A stretch of DNA of 64,000 nt from Tolypeutes matacus (Eukaryota > Chordata > Mammalia > Cingulata > Chlamyphoridae). The DNA lies in the NCBI GenBank assembly GCA_026826555.1, contig JAKSZT010054569.1:5442346-5506345 (forward strand), read 5' to 3'. The position numbers were made by a program, and so were the translations under genes. Below are positions 12,953 through 25,330 of the stretch, piece after piece. Each line of letters opens with the position of its first letter. The first letter of the stretch is position 1. Below the pieces are notes generated by a model that saw only the letters and a list, made by a program, of their open reading frames with translations, was not told the DNA's origin and made no database searches.

Positions 12953-14324
12953 CTTTCTGGTTCTCCCATAATATATAGTTTGGTATGTTTGTTCACATGT
13001 CTCTTAGGCTTTGTTTACATTTTCCCAGTGTTTTTCTTTCTGCTTCTCAGCCTGAATCATTCCAATTGTCTTGTCTTTGAGACCAACAATTCTTTCTTTT
13101 GCCAGCTCCAATCTGCTGTTAAAACCCTCTAGGGAAGTTTTCATTTCAGTTATTGGGGCCTTCAACTCTAGTAGTTCTCTTTTGCTCCTTTTTAAATTTT
13201 CTTGCTCTTTATTGAGATTCTCATACTGTTCATTTATTGCTTTCCTGATTTCCTTTACTTCTTTCTCTTTGTTTTCCTTTATCTCCTTGAGTATATTGAA
13301 AATCATTTTTTTAAAAGTTTTTGCTCAATATGTCCAAAGTCTGGTCTTCTTCATTGTTGGTTTCTGGATTTTCATCTTGTTCCTTTGGATGGGCCATCAT
13401 TTCCTGCTTCTTTGCTTGTAATCTTTTGTTGCACATATATATTTTAATATTTTGAAGTGTAAACTCTGGGATTTAGTTCATGAGCTGTCTGTTCCTTAGT
13501 TTGTATTCAGTTAGTGAGATTTCTTTGACTGCCAGGAGCTAACAAAAACAAACAAACAAATGCAAAAAACACCTTTTCCAGGCTTTGCAAATTGACTCTG
13601 CATTGGCTGATACTCTCCTTCAGAGTTTAGCCTTATCAAGAGGATAAGCCTGAAGTGAAAACCTAATATACGGTTCTCTCCATCTTTTCTGAGCCTGCAT
13701 CTTTTCCCGGGCTTAGGAATTTCCCAGTTTACAGGAATTTGTATGCTTTCTCTACTTCCTACGAAATAGACTTTTTCTCTTTCCTGGGTGCACTACTGGA
13801 AATTTTTAAGTAGGTAATTCTTTGCTCCAGGCTGCTTTGCCTCAATTGTTTCTTACATTGCTTTACTTGTCAACAGGGCAAGTTCCGGGAGGACAAGCCC
13901 GAGAGGAGCTTCCTGGTTCAGTCTTTCTAGGTTGCTACCTGATAGATTGGCACTGACCTATAGGCACCCTAGTATGTGCACTGGGGCTACTCTGCTCCTT
14001 CCAGAACAGGACCAGGGACCCCCAATGGGAATACAGGCTGGCTCCACACCATACCAGGGAGGGGTCAGAGAGGGGCCAGCAAGGGTACCACAAGGTCCTC
14101 CTACTGCTTTTTAAGGCTGTATTTCCTTGATTTGGTACCTGCCCAATAGCTGCACCCCTTGAACTGCTTTCAGGTATTCTGAGGAAGACGGCTCTGCCAG
14201 TTTTTGCTAGTTGTTCAAAAGTTCTGTTGGGAAATGGCACCCTGGAGTGTCTTATGCCACCATCTTGGTCGGTCTCACTCCATCCTTTCCCATTTGGTGC
14301 GGGGTCTTCCCAGGAATCACTTCA

Positions 14325-14530
14325 TGCAAAGAGCTCAGGGTTGGCATCAGATAGACCCTGGATCCAATTCCTGCTTTTCCTCTTATTTTGTTAAGTTGCT
14401 TAGCCTCTGCTCCTCAGTTCTCTTAAACGACAAAGTGGATGTATCAATATCTCCCGTTGGGTGTCATAAGGAATAAACATGCTAACACGCGTGAGTGTGG
14501 ATGACACAGTACCTGGAATCCACTCACTGT
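14325..14530 (+). repeat. MIR SINE
   Basis: The sequence runs from GGATCCAATTCCTGC through TTAAGTTGCTTAGCCTCTG, ACGACAAAGTGGATG and ACACAGTACCTGGAATC, in MIR order. Confidence 0.65.
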
Positions 14531-16540
14531 TCAAGGAGCACCAATTTTGTTCCTTTCTTCCTGTCTCCCTTGGGGCCAAGGAAAAGTATGGTGTTGGCCC
14601 AGGTGCTGGGCCAACAGTAGGCAATTAATAAATGCCTGGGTAATGGTGAACCGTGGCTGGAGAGCTGGGCTATAAGTAGAGTCAAGGGCAGCCTGCTGGG
14701 ATTGGGGCAGTGTCCCCAGGATAAAGGAGAAAGAAGAATAGGAAGTGGGGTAGGGGGGAGAGCTGAAAATCCAATCATCCAAAATGTCAGAGATTGAAAC
14801 AACAGAATCCCTTTGAGTTGCTTAGGTTTGGGCGTTCTGATGTTTAAAGAGTCACCGGGCATCAAAGAAAGAGAATAGCAGCTGTTGGTGATGGAGGGCT
14901 GAGCAGTGAGCCCAATTCAGTTGGTATCTCTTGATTCAAAATGAGGGGCAAAATCAATCAATTCTTCTTGTATAGATGCATTGATAAAAGAGAAATTGTT
15001 GTCTTAATGCAAAAACATACATCCTGTGGCGTTCCCAGGGTGCCCTGGGGTAGGTGTCCCCGGACAGCTGCAAAGCAACCCCGACACCATGGGAGAACCT
15101 CTGAGTGCTTACAAACAGGAAGGCGGCTTATAAACACCAGGCGGGACCAGCAGGCTGTGGGGCCGAGCAGGACCCGCCTGCTCCCTAGAGAAGCAGAGAA
15201 GAGAACTTTTGGGGCAGCTCTCTAAACTGCAGTTGCCTGGCCGTGCACTGGCCTCATCACATTAGAGGCTGTCTGCTTTGCACTAATTGCCTTTAAAGTG
15301 CAGCTACAGATGGTGTTTTAAAGGACTTTTATAAGGGCTGTTTGCAGCGCTGTTTGCATTTTCGACAGGAAAAAGGATAAACTCTTGTTAGGTTCCCAGC
15401 CTGAGGCCCCAGAGTTGACTCTACCCCCCGTGCAGCTGCCCTGAAGCCGAGAACACAATTCCACTGCCATAGGAGCCGAGCCCTGATGCCCGCTGGGGCT
15501 CACCCTGTCCCCAAGAACAGAGATGACATCCCCAGGAGCCACCCTGCCTCCAATTCTGCGGCCTGTGGGAGTACAGAGCCTCCCCCATTCTTCTGGTCTC
15601 TTTTTGGGGGGTGGGGATTCTGAGGGAAAGGGAGGAGGGGCTCTCGTCTTCCTGGCCCTTCCCTCGGCCTCCATCTCCTGCCTGTCAGCTTCACTTCATA
15701 TTCGAGTGGGCAGGCGGTCCGGGGAAGGGCCTGGAGCACTGGCCTTCAGGGCCCCCTCTCCTCTCCCTCTTCCCATCTGTCCTCCTCATGCTCTACCTCC
15801 TGGAGCACCCCCAGGGGCCCCGAATCTCCCTCCTCTGCTGGGCACAGCAGCTCCTCTCCCCGCCCGTCGGACCTCCCCAGGGCACAGGCTCTTCCCCTCA
15901 CAGGACCCTTCTCCACGGAAGCCAGTTGCTTTAGATCATCCACAGCACTTTTTTTCCCCATTATACTAGCAATCTGACAGAACAGGAAAACTATGGGATG
16001 GAACTAGAGTCGTTCCTTCAACAGCAGCACTTCATGCGGTGCTTCTACCAGAAGGGATAAGGTGGTCAATGGAAACATTTCCTAAATAAATCTGCTGGGG
16101 ATTGGAAGAGAGAAGTAAGAGGCAAGGCAGTCAAAGATGTGTTTGGAGGAGAGACAGTTTATCACAGGTGGAATTAACCATGAGCAATGAGGGAAGGTAA
16201 GAAGAGGAGGCCTCAGTGGTGATGGGGATGATGTAATGGCTGCCCCAAGAGGAGTGGGGGGCTGGGGACTGGGGGTACATAGTGGGGGGGGCAGCTAGAG
16301 GGCAGAGGAAGAGGTTTTGTGAGGCATTCACGCACAACACATTTTCAGGTTGGGTGCTTGCTCTAGGGTGAGGGTGGGGGTTGCCAGGGCTTGATGCCAC
16401 GTCCCCCACACCCCCTTTGCTAAGTGAACAGTTGGGTCATGGAAGGGACAGGGGTGGGGTGGGGGGCAGCCTCTGGAGTCAGCAGGCAGCATTCAGTGAC
16501 ATGTCTCTGCCATTTACTGTGTGACCCGCCATGTCACTTA
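14531..16540. other. Unique-looking non-coding sequence
   Basis: No gene or clear repeat was recognised. A compact AT/GC-balanced stretch at about 15241-15400 has homeodomain-like CACTAATTGCCTTTAAAGTG and looks like a possible conserved element (see findings). The 15500-15960 part is C-rich with open frames on both strands, but it has no splice context or recognisable protein. Confidence 0.4.
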
Positions 16541-16544
16541 ATGT

Positions 16545-16700
16545 CATCTAAGGATTTGCCACCTGCACCGCTTGTTAAAATACAGCTTCTCGGGCCCAGC
16601 CGCTAGAGGTGCTGACTCCAAGCCCACGGTGGGATTCAAGAACCTGCGATTTGCTAGCAGTTCCCTGGGGTGCCTGCACTCAGCCAGCGCGGTGTCCTCT
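16545..16700 (-). repeat. MER5-like hAT DNA transposon relic
   Basis: The order CTTGTTAAAATACAGCTTCT, CGGGCCCAGCC, ATTCAAGAACCTGCGATTTG and GCAGTTCCCTGGGGTG is that of the MER5 family (non-autonomous hAT-Charlie). The terminal repeats are degraded. Confidence 0.5.
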
Positions 16701-16739
16701 CTGCGTGCCTCAGCTGCAAAAGGAGGTGACATTCAGCGC

Positions 16740-16930
16740 TGAATTATATATGTCAGGGTGGTTGGAGGGGGAAATCTTAGGTTGCATGGATGTTACTAGA
16801 ATAAAAATAAAAAACCATTGTACTGTACAACACAAACAGTGAAACCTAACGTAAACCATGGACTACAGTTAATAGAACAGTTATAAAAACAGGCTCTCAA
16901 CAGTTCTAACGAATGCGGCAATCTGTACTT
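16740..16930 (+). repeat. L1 3' UTR-like fragment
   Basis: AAAAACCATTGTACTGTAC, AGTGAAACCTAACGTAAACC and ATGGACTACAGTTAATAG resemble the 3' UTR of older mammalian L1. It is short and diverged. Confidence 0.4.
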
Positions 16931-17364
16931 TCAGTATGATTGCAACTCCAGAGACTGAGCTCCAACTTTTAGGCTATTGTGCCTCTCCTAATCATGCTGT
17001 TAATAGAGAAAACATGAGGATTAATAAAGGTGGCGTTGGAAATTTAATACAATGAGGTGCTTGTGTAGGTCCCTCCTCACCCCTTTTCACCCAGAGCTGC
17101 TCCCCTTTGAGTCTCCCGGAGATTTCCCAGGAAGGTAATACCTGGCAGGGGCCTCTGGCCACACTCAGCAGCTGACCCCGAGGAAACGGCCAGCCTTGGA
17201 CATGGGCTGGGGCCACAGGCAGCAGGGGAGCAACCCTCTGACCCAGCTAACAGCTTTGCCTCGGAGCTCAGTGCTGACAGCTCATTAGGGCCGGGAAGGG
17301 CTGGCCTGGGAGGGCAGGTGAAGTTGGGGGATGGTTACATTTTTGGGGGGCCTGCCAGGATCAG

Positions 17365-17490
17365 GTGTTTCACAAGAAGGTCTCATTCGGTCCTCCCCAA
17401 ACTCCCTTGAGCAGGTTATGATTCTGCCCATTTACAGACTGGGCAACCGGGAGGCTCAAGGTCACACAGCTTGTTCTTGCTACCAGTAAC
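17365..17490 (+). repeat. MIR SINE fragment
   Basis: CAGGTTATGATTCTGCCC, TTTACAGACTGGGCAACCGG and CTCAAGGTCACACAGCTTGT follow the MIR consensus. Confidence 0.65.
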
Positions 17491-20400
17491 CTGAATAGCG
17501 TTTAATGTGTTGTAAGACACTGTAGAGTTATCTCAAGCTGTTAAACATGGTGACGTCCAAGAGTGAATAATAGACACTTATCTCTGATTTGGGCAAGTCT
17601 GCTTTTGCAAGTGAGGGGACCATTTGTCTTCTTGTTTCCTTTCCTTCTTTTTCTTTTTTTGCTTGCATTATTGAAAAACGAAGAGGGCAGAAACCTGGTC
17701 AAAAGTTGCGCGATACCAAAATCTGGGAAATATCAAATAAAAAGTTATCAAGCTAGCTTTTTACAGTCAGTCTGACCCCAGAGCCTCTGCTCCTTCCACT
17801 CCCCATGCCCCTCTTCCCTGGACACGAAGCCAGGCCCCTGGGCTGCCCCCCAAAACTGGGGTCTGCAGTTCCCTGAGCCGGTTCTGAGGGCGGCGGCCCC
17901 ACGGCTGCTTCATGATATTGAACTTTTTTCCTGCCTTTCCCCGCTATCTGTTCCATTAGTGGCCTGCCTCCAGCTGCCGCAGGACACTTCCTCAGCTGGC
18001 CGCTGCCAGCCCATCTGTCACTGGGAGACAGCTCCCATGCGGGCCTCCCTGTTTTTAGAATTCAGGAAGGCTGAACAGCCACAACCCAGGGACCATCTGT
18101 TTCTTATAAACCCCTGGCGGGAAGGATGCTTCTCGCCTGGCCAGCAGAGCGGCTCACTCACCTAAATGAATTTCTCATCCCTCACACTCCCCGCCCCCAA
18201 ATCCCCTGAAATGAACATTTCGGGGCTCTCTCTGCCTAGTGAGCCTCCATATAGACCAGAATGGGCCTTTGAGGGGCTTCAGGGTCCAGGTTGAACCCCA
18301 CGGTTGCCCTCTCCTCCCCAGCATCTTTCTCCCTCCAGGTGGGAAAGGGGAGGAGGCAGCTGGAGGGCACGGCAGAAGGAAGGGCCAGTCCTGCTGCCCG
18401 GCTTCCCCCCCCCCCCCCTGCCACATCTTCCCTTTCCCATCCCACCTTCTCCCTGCTCTTGCTTCGGCTTTGCTTGGTGGGCCCAGTTCCCCCTTCTGGG
18501 AACAGCACTGCCACCCACGCCCTCCTAGATCTAGTCCTTACACGTGGCTTGTGCTTGATCTGGACACACCCCCAACCCCTGCTGCTGAAACGTCTGCAGG
18601 GGCTAGGCTGAGCCCCGTGGAGGGCAGAGGGGCGTCTCGGCCATTTCGGTGGCCGCTGGCCCTTGCTTGGTGCCTGGCACGCGGTCACTCGCCCTTTTGC
18701 GTGGCACGAGGACTTGGGGTTGGGATCGTGAGCTCGGGGTCTTCCGTCCCCACAGCCTTCCACGCTGCTGCCCGGGAGCGCCGCAAACCCTGCATGCTCG
18801 GTGTGAAATAACGTGATTCTGCAAAATTTTCTTGGGAACTTTTTCAGTTAAACGCCTGATGGGGTCAAGGGCAGCACTGTGGAGAAAGCACTGGATTAGC
18901 GCTTTGAGTGCAGGCCACTTCCCTTCTCTGGGATTTAGTCTCCTCGCTGTGTAAGATGGGGCGGTGATACTTATCCTGCCACCTGCCTGGTGCAAGTCAC
19001 CGCCTAACCTGGCCTGGCATACAGTAGGTGCTCACTCATGTTAGGTTTGTGACCCGACTGACCGACTCCGACCCAACACTGCCACCTTCTGGCAGAGTTA
19101 CTCCAGTGCTGAAGGGCGACTCCTGGTTCAGACACAGAATTCCAAATTCCTCCTGGGCAGTGGGGTTGAAGGAAGAGGAGCCCTCCTTTAAGGGACATCC
19201 AGGGCCACAGGGCTGCCCAGAGTGCCCCAGGAAGGAGCCAGGGAGGACTGGGCTCCATCAAGGCAAGGAAGAGTGGCTGGGGTCAGGGGAGGGAGGACAA
19301 GAGAGAAGGGAAGCGAGGGGCAAGGTTAGACTGTGGGCCCTGCCCCTTTCAGCTTCAGGGGACAGTATGACACAGCCTCTTGCATGAGGCCTCACTAGGA
19401 CCTGGCCTGGCCTGCCAGTGAAATGCCAACATTTCCTCCTGGGGTTTTAGTGGAATGGCCTCTTCTGGAAGGGCCTGCAGCCAGGGAGGAGAGGGCAAAG
19501 GGGTGAAGTACTTACTAAAGCAAAGAACCAGACTCTTCAGAGAGTAAAGGGGCTGCAGGGATGGGGAGGGTCCTCCCATTGGCTCCAGTTCAGTTACCGA
19601 GCACAGCCAGTACCTGGCACCTTCACATGCGTGACTGCAATTCAATCTTGAAATGAACCTGGGAAGTGGGTGTTCTTACCCCATTTTATAGATTCACTCG
19701 TTCAAGTATTTATTTCCCAAACATTTATTGGGCATCTGCTCCGTGCCAGGTCCTATGCTAAGGGTTGGGACCCAGATACCTAACACTATCCCCAAGAAAA
19801 CCATGGGCTAGCGAAATAGTGAAATGGTTTTCAAACTGTGTTCCAAGGCACCCTATAGGGTTCCCTGGAGTAACAAAGGAGAAGCCAGCACATCAGGTCT
19901 CAGGACTTTCCTTTGCCTCTCCATCCAGAGTGACTCTGCCTTCATAGATTTTTCTTTAATATTTTGGAATTTTATAATCTCTGTAATTGAAAATGACTCC
20001 TCAAATTTGGGAACACATTATCACACTTGTTTCTCTTTTCCAATTGCTCTCTCCAGTACCACATACATTTTAGCAAGAATCTTCCCCTCTCCCCTCTTGA
20101 GCCTCTGTTTCTCATAAACATGTTCAGAACCCCAAAGGCTTACCTGGTTCAAAGGAGGACTCGATCCTCTTCCACCAGGTGAGGCGGGCCTGTGATCGGG
20201 GTTAGTCTTCCACTGCCATTTTTCTTGCTGCCACATGAGTTTCTGTTAATCCTGCACATGAGTTTATCCTGCAGTAGACCCTATTAGTCCTCACTCTGCA
20301 TAAGCCCCAGAACTTCTTCTGGAGAGGACAATCCCATTGACCTGTTTTCACTTCAGCCCAGCAGTGGCATCCACCTGTGTGTGCCAAGTCACTGCCCCTG

Positions 20401-20559
20401 CTGACAAGCTCTTTCATTTCCTTGTGGGCAGCCACTTTCCGGGGTGCAAGCCACCCAGGAGTGCAGGGTGAGAATGGGCTCCGCCATCCACCAGCTGACT
20501 GACCTGGAATTCCTGACCCTCTTTCTTTTCCTCCAGTGACCGACTCAAACCGATGGATG
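17491..20559. other. Mostly unique sequence with MIR, L2 and hAT relics
   Basis: No exon was seen. A MIR relic lies at about 18870-19035 (ACTTCCCTTCTCTGGG, GATGGGGCGGTGATAC, GGCATACAGTAGGTGCTCAC). An L2 3' end in antisense lies at about 19695-19800 (AACATTTATTGGGCATCTGC, GTGCCAGGTCCTATGC). A possible hAT relic lies at 19815-20010 (TGGTTTTCAAACTGTGTTCC). The frames at 18239-18811 are CG-rich shadows without conserved motifs. Confidence 0.45.
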
Positions 20560-22220
20560 AAGGACCTTTTTTTCCCATTTAAACAAACTTTTAAGACCTT
20601 TCTTATGTTTCTCATATAAGCACTTAATGCTGTTGATTTCCCAATAGTTTTGATATGTTGTAATTTCATTTGCATCCAGTTCAAACTATTTTCTAATTTC
20701 CTTTGTGATTTCTTGAACCTTGAGGATTTTTCAAGATCTCTTTCTGTTATTGACTTCTAATTTAATTCCATTCTTGTCAGAGAACATGTTTAGACTTGTT
20801 TTTATAACCTAGAATATGGTCTATCTCAGTAAATGGTCCGTGTGCCCTTGGAAAGAAGGTGCATTTTGCTCTTTGGAGTGGAGTATGTCTTTGCACGTCT
20901 TCCATGTCCTTAATTATTTTTTGTCTACTTATTCTATCAGTTATTAACAGAGGGCTGTTGAAGTCTCCAGTTATAATTGTGGCTCTGTCTCTTTGAAAGG
21001 GATATTTAAAATGAGAAACACAAGTCTTTTACATTTACCATTTCTGGTATTCTTCATTCCTTTGTGTAAATCCAGGTTTTCTTCTGGTATCATTTTCCTT
21101 CTGTCTAAAGGACTTTTTTTTTTAAAGATTCATTTTATTTATTTATTTCTCCTCCCCTCGTCGTTGTTTGTGCTCACTGTCTGCTCTCTGTGTCTGCTCG
21201 TCTTCTTTTTAGGAGGCACTGGGAATCAAACTGGGACCTCCCATGTAGGAGGGAGGCACCCAATAGCTTGAGCCACATCCACTTCCTGCTTGTTGTGTCT
21301 CTCATTGTGTTTCCTCATTGTGTCTGCTCATTGCGTCATCTTGTTGTGTCAGCTGGCCCTACTGGCCCATCGCATCAGCTCGCTGTCTTGCTTGTCTTCT
21401 TTAGGAGGCACCGGGAACCAAACCTGGGCCCTCCCATGTGGTAGGCAGGCACCCAACTGCTTGAGCCACGCTTCCCTAAAGGACTTCTTTTAATATTTTT
21501 TTGTAGTGGTGGTCTGCTGCTGAATTCCCTCAGCTTTTGTTTGTCAGGGAAAAAAGTCTTTCACCTTTATGTTTGAAAGATATTTCCTGGTATAGAATTA
21601 TAGGTTGAGATCTTTTTTTCCCCCCTTTCAGAGAGTTAAAGATATTGCTCCATTGTCTTCTGGCTTACTTAGTTTCTGGCCAGAAATATAGTGTCATTCT
21701 TGTCTTTGTTCTTCTGTATGTATGTGGGCCCCACCCCCTCCTGCCTGTCCCTGCATTTGGCTTCTTTTAAGATATTCCTCTTAATACTGTTTTTTAGCAA
21801 TTTGGTTATGCTGTGCCTTGGTGTGGTTTTCATCAAATTTCTTCTGCTTGGGATGTGTTGAACTTCTTAGATCTGTGGGTTTGTAATTGTCATCATCATG
21901 CTTCCCTCTACCTTCTTGAACATATGCAGTATATTTATAATAGTTGTTTTAGTGCCTCTGCCGGCTTATTCTATCATTTGTATTATTTCTGACTCTATTA
22001 ATTATAATTTTATACTGGTTGTGGATCTTATTTTCCTACCTTTTTTCATGACTGCTGATTTTTTACTGGATACCAAACATTGTGAATTTTATAATGGTAG
22101 GCACTTAATTTTGTTGTATTCCTCTAAATATTATTGAATTTTGTTCTTAAATGCAGTTTTGTTACTTGAAGTCAGTCTGATCCTTTCCAGGCTTGCTTTT
22201 AAGAAATGTTAAGGCAGGGC
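20560..22220 (-). mobile_element. Old antisense L1 fragment (ORF2 start to ORF1 region)
   Basis: The + strand has the familiar antisense phrases ATAGTTTTGATATGTTGTAA, AGAACATGTTTAGACTTG, GGGCTGTTGAAGTCTCCAG and, after a nested SINE, GAATTCCCTCAGCTTTTG. These correspond to ORF2 codons and then ORF1. Many indels and stops are present. The left end merges into unassigned sequence. Confidence 0.7.
21116..21475 (-). mobile_element. DAS-type SINE, long form, inside the old L1
   Basis: The T-rich tail is on the left. Two tRNA-like heads in antisense lie near 21210-21275 (CTGGGACCTCCCATG, TAGCTTGAGCCACAT) and 21400-21470 (AACCTGGGCCCTCCCATG, GCTTGAGCCACG). The duplication CTAAAGGACTT flanks it at 21105-21115 and 21476-21486. 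Confidence 0.88.
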
Positions 22221-22239
22221 CAATACACCATTCACCTAC

Positions 22240-23400
22240 ATTTGCCTAATGTTCATAGCTCACATACCCTGGCACATTTATCAAAACTAAGAAACTGACT
22301 TTGATAAACACAATTAACTTAAGCTACAAACTTTACTTGAAGTTCACCCAGTTTTTCTACTAATGCCCTCTCTCTGTCCCAGGATCCAACCCAGGAGATC
22401 ATGTTGCATTTCATCATTAGGTCTCCTTGGTCTTCTCTAACTTGTGACACTTTCTCAGTCTTGTCCTTTACAAGTTTTTGGAGAGTCCTGGCCAGATATT
22501 TTGTAGACCTTCCCTCAATGTGGGTCTGTCAGATGTTGTCTCACGATTAGCCTGAGGTTGTGTGGAGAATCCCACAGAAGCAAAGTGCCCTTCTCATCCC
22601 ATCACATTGGGGGTACATGATTTCAACATACTCTGTTACTGTGACATTAGCCTTCATCACTTGCTTGCAATAATTATGGTGATGTTCTATGGTGATTTAT
22701 TTCCCTCATTCCTGCTGCCTTTATTATTTGGGAATTCTTCTAAAGAAAGATTTGTCCCTTCTCCTCTGCCCCCTTTATTTATTCAATCACTTATTTATAT
22801 CAGTATGACACATGGGTATTAATTTCATTCTTTGAGTTATAATCCAATATTAGCCTTTTTTATTTTGTTGCTCAAACCGTTCCAGCTTTAGCCATCGGGT
22901 GCTTTCTCAGGTTAGCTCCTGTGTCCTTTTGATGTGCCCTATTTTGTATTGTTTCTTGAGCACTTTTTTACTTTCTGGCGCTAGGAAATGCTTCAGGCTA
23001 ATTTTGAAATTTCCCTGCCTCTACTAGAATTAGCCATGTCTCTAGCAATCCCTGGTTTCCCATTATTGGAGAATGGGATTTAGAAGCTAAGATATAAGAG
23101 CCAGGTGTGCTTGTTGCTACTATGGTGTCATTTCCAGGTCCTCTCTGTGAGCAGAGTAAAAAACTGAATGTGTACATACCAAACCATGTAGACCACCTTT
23201 CAGTATTTGTTTCTGAATCTGTCAATCTGTATATATATTAAAATGTGCATCAATTCATACTGATCTCCCTGATTCTAATTCAGCATCACAGGCTTTCTTT
23301 TAGCCTTCCCCTTTGCTTATTTGTATTCTCTTTCTGTGATAGTGAGACTCCTAGCTCCCATTATCTATTATTTATTTATCTATGTGTTCAACCCTAGAAT
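22240..23400 (-). mobile_element. Ancient L1 3' UTR-like block
   Basis: AT-rich sequence contains TTTATCAAAACTAAGAAACT, GATCATGTTGCATTTC, TTTTGTAGACCTTCCCTCAA, TGTTGCTCAAACCGTTCCAG and GGTTAGCTCCTGTGTCC. I associate these with the antisense 3' region of old mammalian L1 (L1M type). The subfamily is not determined. Confidence 0.5.
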
Positions 23401-23419
23401 ACATATAAAATAGTTTCAG

Positions 23420-25330
23420 AATTTTTTAGAGAGGTTTTATTCACACACCATACAATCCATCCAAAGTGTACAATCAATGGCTCTCAGTATAATCACAGAG
23501 TTGTGCATTCATCACCACAATCAATTTAGAACATTTTCTGCTCCAAACAAAACAACAAAAAACTACTTACCCCTTATACTACCCTATTGTTGACCCTTAG
23601 CATTGGTGTGGTACCTTTGTTACAACTGTTAACTATAGTCCATAGTTTGCCTTAGGTGTCCCTTTCCCCATATACTGCTCCATTATTGATACCTTGTAAT
23701 AGTGACATATGTTTGTTCTAGTTCATGCAAAAACATTCTTATGTTTTCCTATTAACCACATTCTAGTTTCAGAATTGCTGACCCACATCTCTGTGAGAAA
23801 CAGGTTTGCCAACTGGACTTCAGTGGTTATAAGTCTTTTTTCTTTAGACTTACAATATTCAGTTGGAACACTATTTTCCAAAGTTACTTGGTCAGTTCCT
23901 CTTTTCCCCACTCCTTTCAATGAGGTTATGTCATACATTTGTTTACAGCTAGTTTCATTTGTCACAGCCCACATTTTATCGTGGGTTTGCAAGCATCCTG
24001 GTTTTGTTTGTGTGTTTGTTTTTCTAAGGTACCAGGGCTGGGGATTGAACCTGGGACCTCATAAGTGAGAAGCTGGTGCTCAACCATTGAGCCACATTGG
24101 CTCCCCTGAGTTGGTTTTTTCATTTGCTTGCTTGTTGTTTGTTTTTGTTTTTAGGAGGCACCAGGAACCGAACCCAGAACCTCCCATGTGGGAAGCAGCC
24201 GCTCAACTGCTTGAGCCACATCCACTCCCCTGTTTTGTTTTTACTTTGCATGCAGTAAAGTTCATTCTTTGTGGTCTATATCTCTATGGGTTTTGGCAAA
24301 TGAATAGAAGCATGTATTCACTGGCACACAGAACAGTTCTATCATCCTATAAATTTCCTTATGTGGCCCCTTTGTGGTCAACATCTTCCCACTCCCTAAC
24401 CATTGGCAACCACTAACCTCTTTTGCCTCTCCATCATTTTGCATTTTCTGGAATGTCATATAAATGGACTCATATAATAGATAGCCTTTTGGGTCAGGCT
24501 TCTTTCATTTAGTAAAAAGCATTTAAGATTCATCTACATTGTTGTGTGAATCAATAGTATGTTCCTTTTTATTAATGAATATTCCATTGTGTGAATGAAC
24601 CACAATTTGTCAAAGTTTATCTTGGCTGTAGCTTGCCTTTTCACTCTCTTAATCTTTGGAACAACATAAGTTCTTACCTTCTAATATAGTTAAATTTATG
24701 ATTTTTTTCCCATTATAGTTAGTGCTTTTTGTATATTGTTGAAAAATCGTTGCCCCAAGATCATGAAGATATTCTCCTATTTTTCTCATAAAAGTTTTAT
24801 TGATTTTCTACATTAGATCTATGATCAATTTGGAATTGATTTTTGTTGTATGGTGTGAGGTAGGGATGAAGATTCATTTTTTTTTTTCCCCACATGGATA
24901 TCTGCTAAACCCAACACCACTTATTGAAAAAACTCCACTGTGTTGCAGTGTCATTTTTATCATAAATCAGGTGGCCATATATGTATGGATCTGTTTCTGG
25001 AATCTCTATTATGTCCATTGGTCTGTTAACCTATCCTTGCACCAATATCACACTGTATTAATTACTAATGCTTTAGCATAGATCTCAATATCTAGTAGTA
25101 TTAGTCCTTCAGCCTTGTTCCTCTTCTTTAGGATCATCTTGGCTGTTCTTGGCCCTTTGCATTTCCATATAAATTATAGAATCAACTTGTCAATTTCCAC
25201 CAAAAAATTCTGCTGAAAGACTTTGATTAGAATTGCATGAACTCTATGGATCAATTTGGGAATAATCAGTATCTTAATAATATTGAGCCTTCCAATCCAT
25301 GAATATGGTATATCTGAAGGAACTTTTTAA
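23420..25330 (-). mobile_element. Old antisense L1 (3' UTR and ORF2 C-terminal part)
   Basis: The left part (TTTTATTCACACACCATAC, ATCACCACAATCAATTTAG) is 3' UTR-like. From about 24430 the + strand reads as antisense ORF2 (AGATTCATCTACATTGTTG, ATTCCATTGTGTGAATGAAC, TGGTGTGAGGTAGGGATG, TCCATTGGTCTGTTAACC). A dimeric SINE interrupts it at 24010-24229. Confidence 0.65.
24010..24229 (-). mobile_element. SINE made of two tandem tRNA-like heads
   Basis: Two similar antisense heads follow each other: TTGAACCTGGGACCTCATAA with ACCATTGAGCCACATTGG at 24048-24105, and ACCGAACCCAGAACCTCCC with CTGCTTGAGCCACATCC at 24166-24222. A T/G-rich linker lies between them and there is no long DAS body. The near duplications CTGGTTTTGTTT (23998-24009) and CTGTTTTGTTT (24230-24240) flank it. 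Confidence 0.75.

Larger units (their letters stand above)
6165..14280 (-). mobile_element. Near full-length antisense L1 with three nested insertions
   Basis: Read on the - strand, the order is: 5' end with GACCAAGATGGTGGC (about 14240-14280), 5' UTR to about 13450, ORF1 with a Lys/Glu-rich coiled coil (about 13300-12370), ORF2 start near 11980 with endonuclease strings LTLNVNGLNSP and CCLQETHL, reverse transcriptase string [10 protein letters not shown] (about 10240-10210), WYWHKDRYIDQWN (about 8180-8130), [10 protein letters not shown] (about 7250-7220), then 3' UTR to a T/A-rich end near 6165. Both ORFs have several stops and frameshifts, so the copy is dead. Removing the insertions at 6318-6725, 9300-10160 and 11141-11385 leaves about 6.6 kb, the length of a complete L1. 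Confidence 0.88.
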
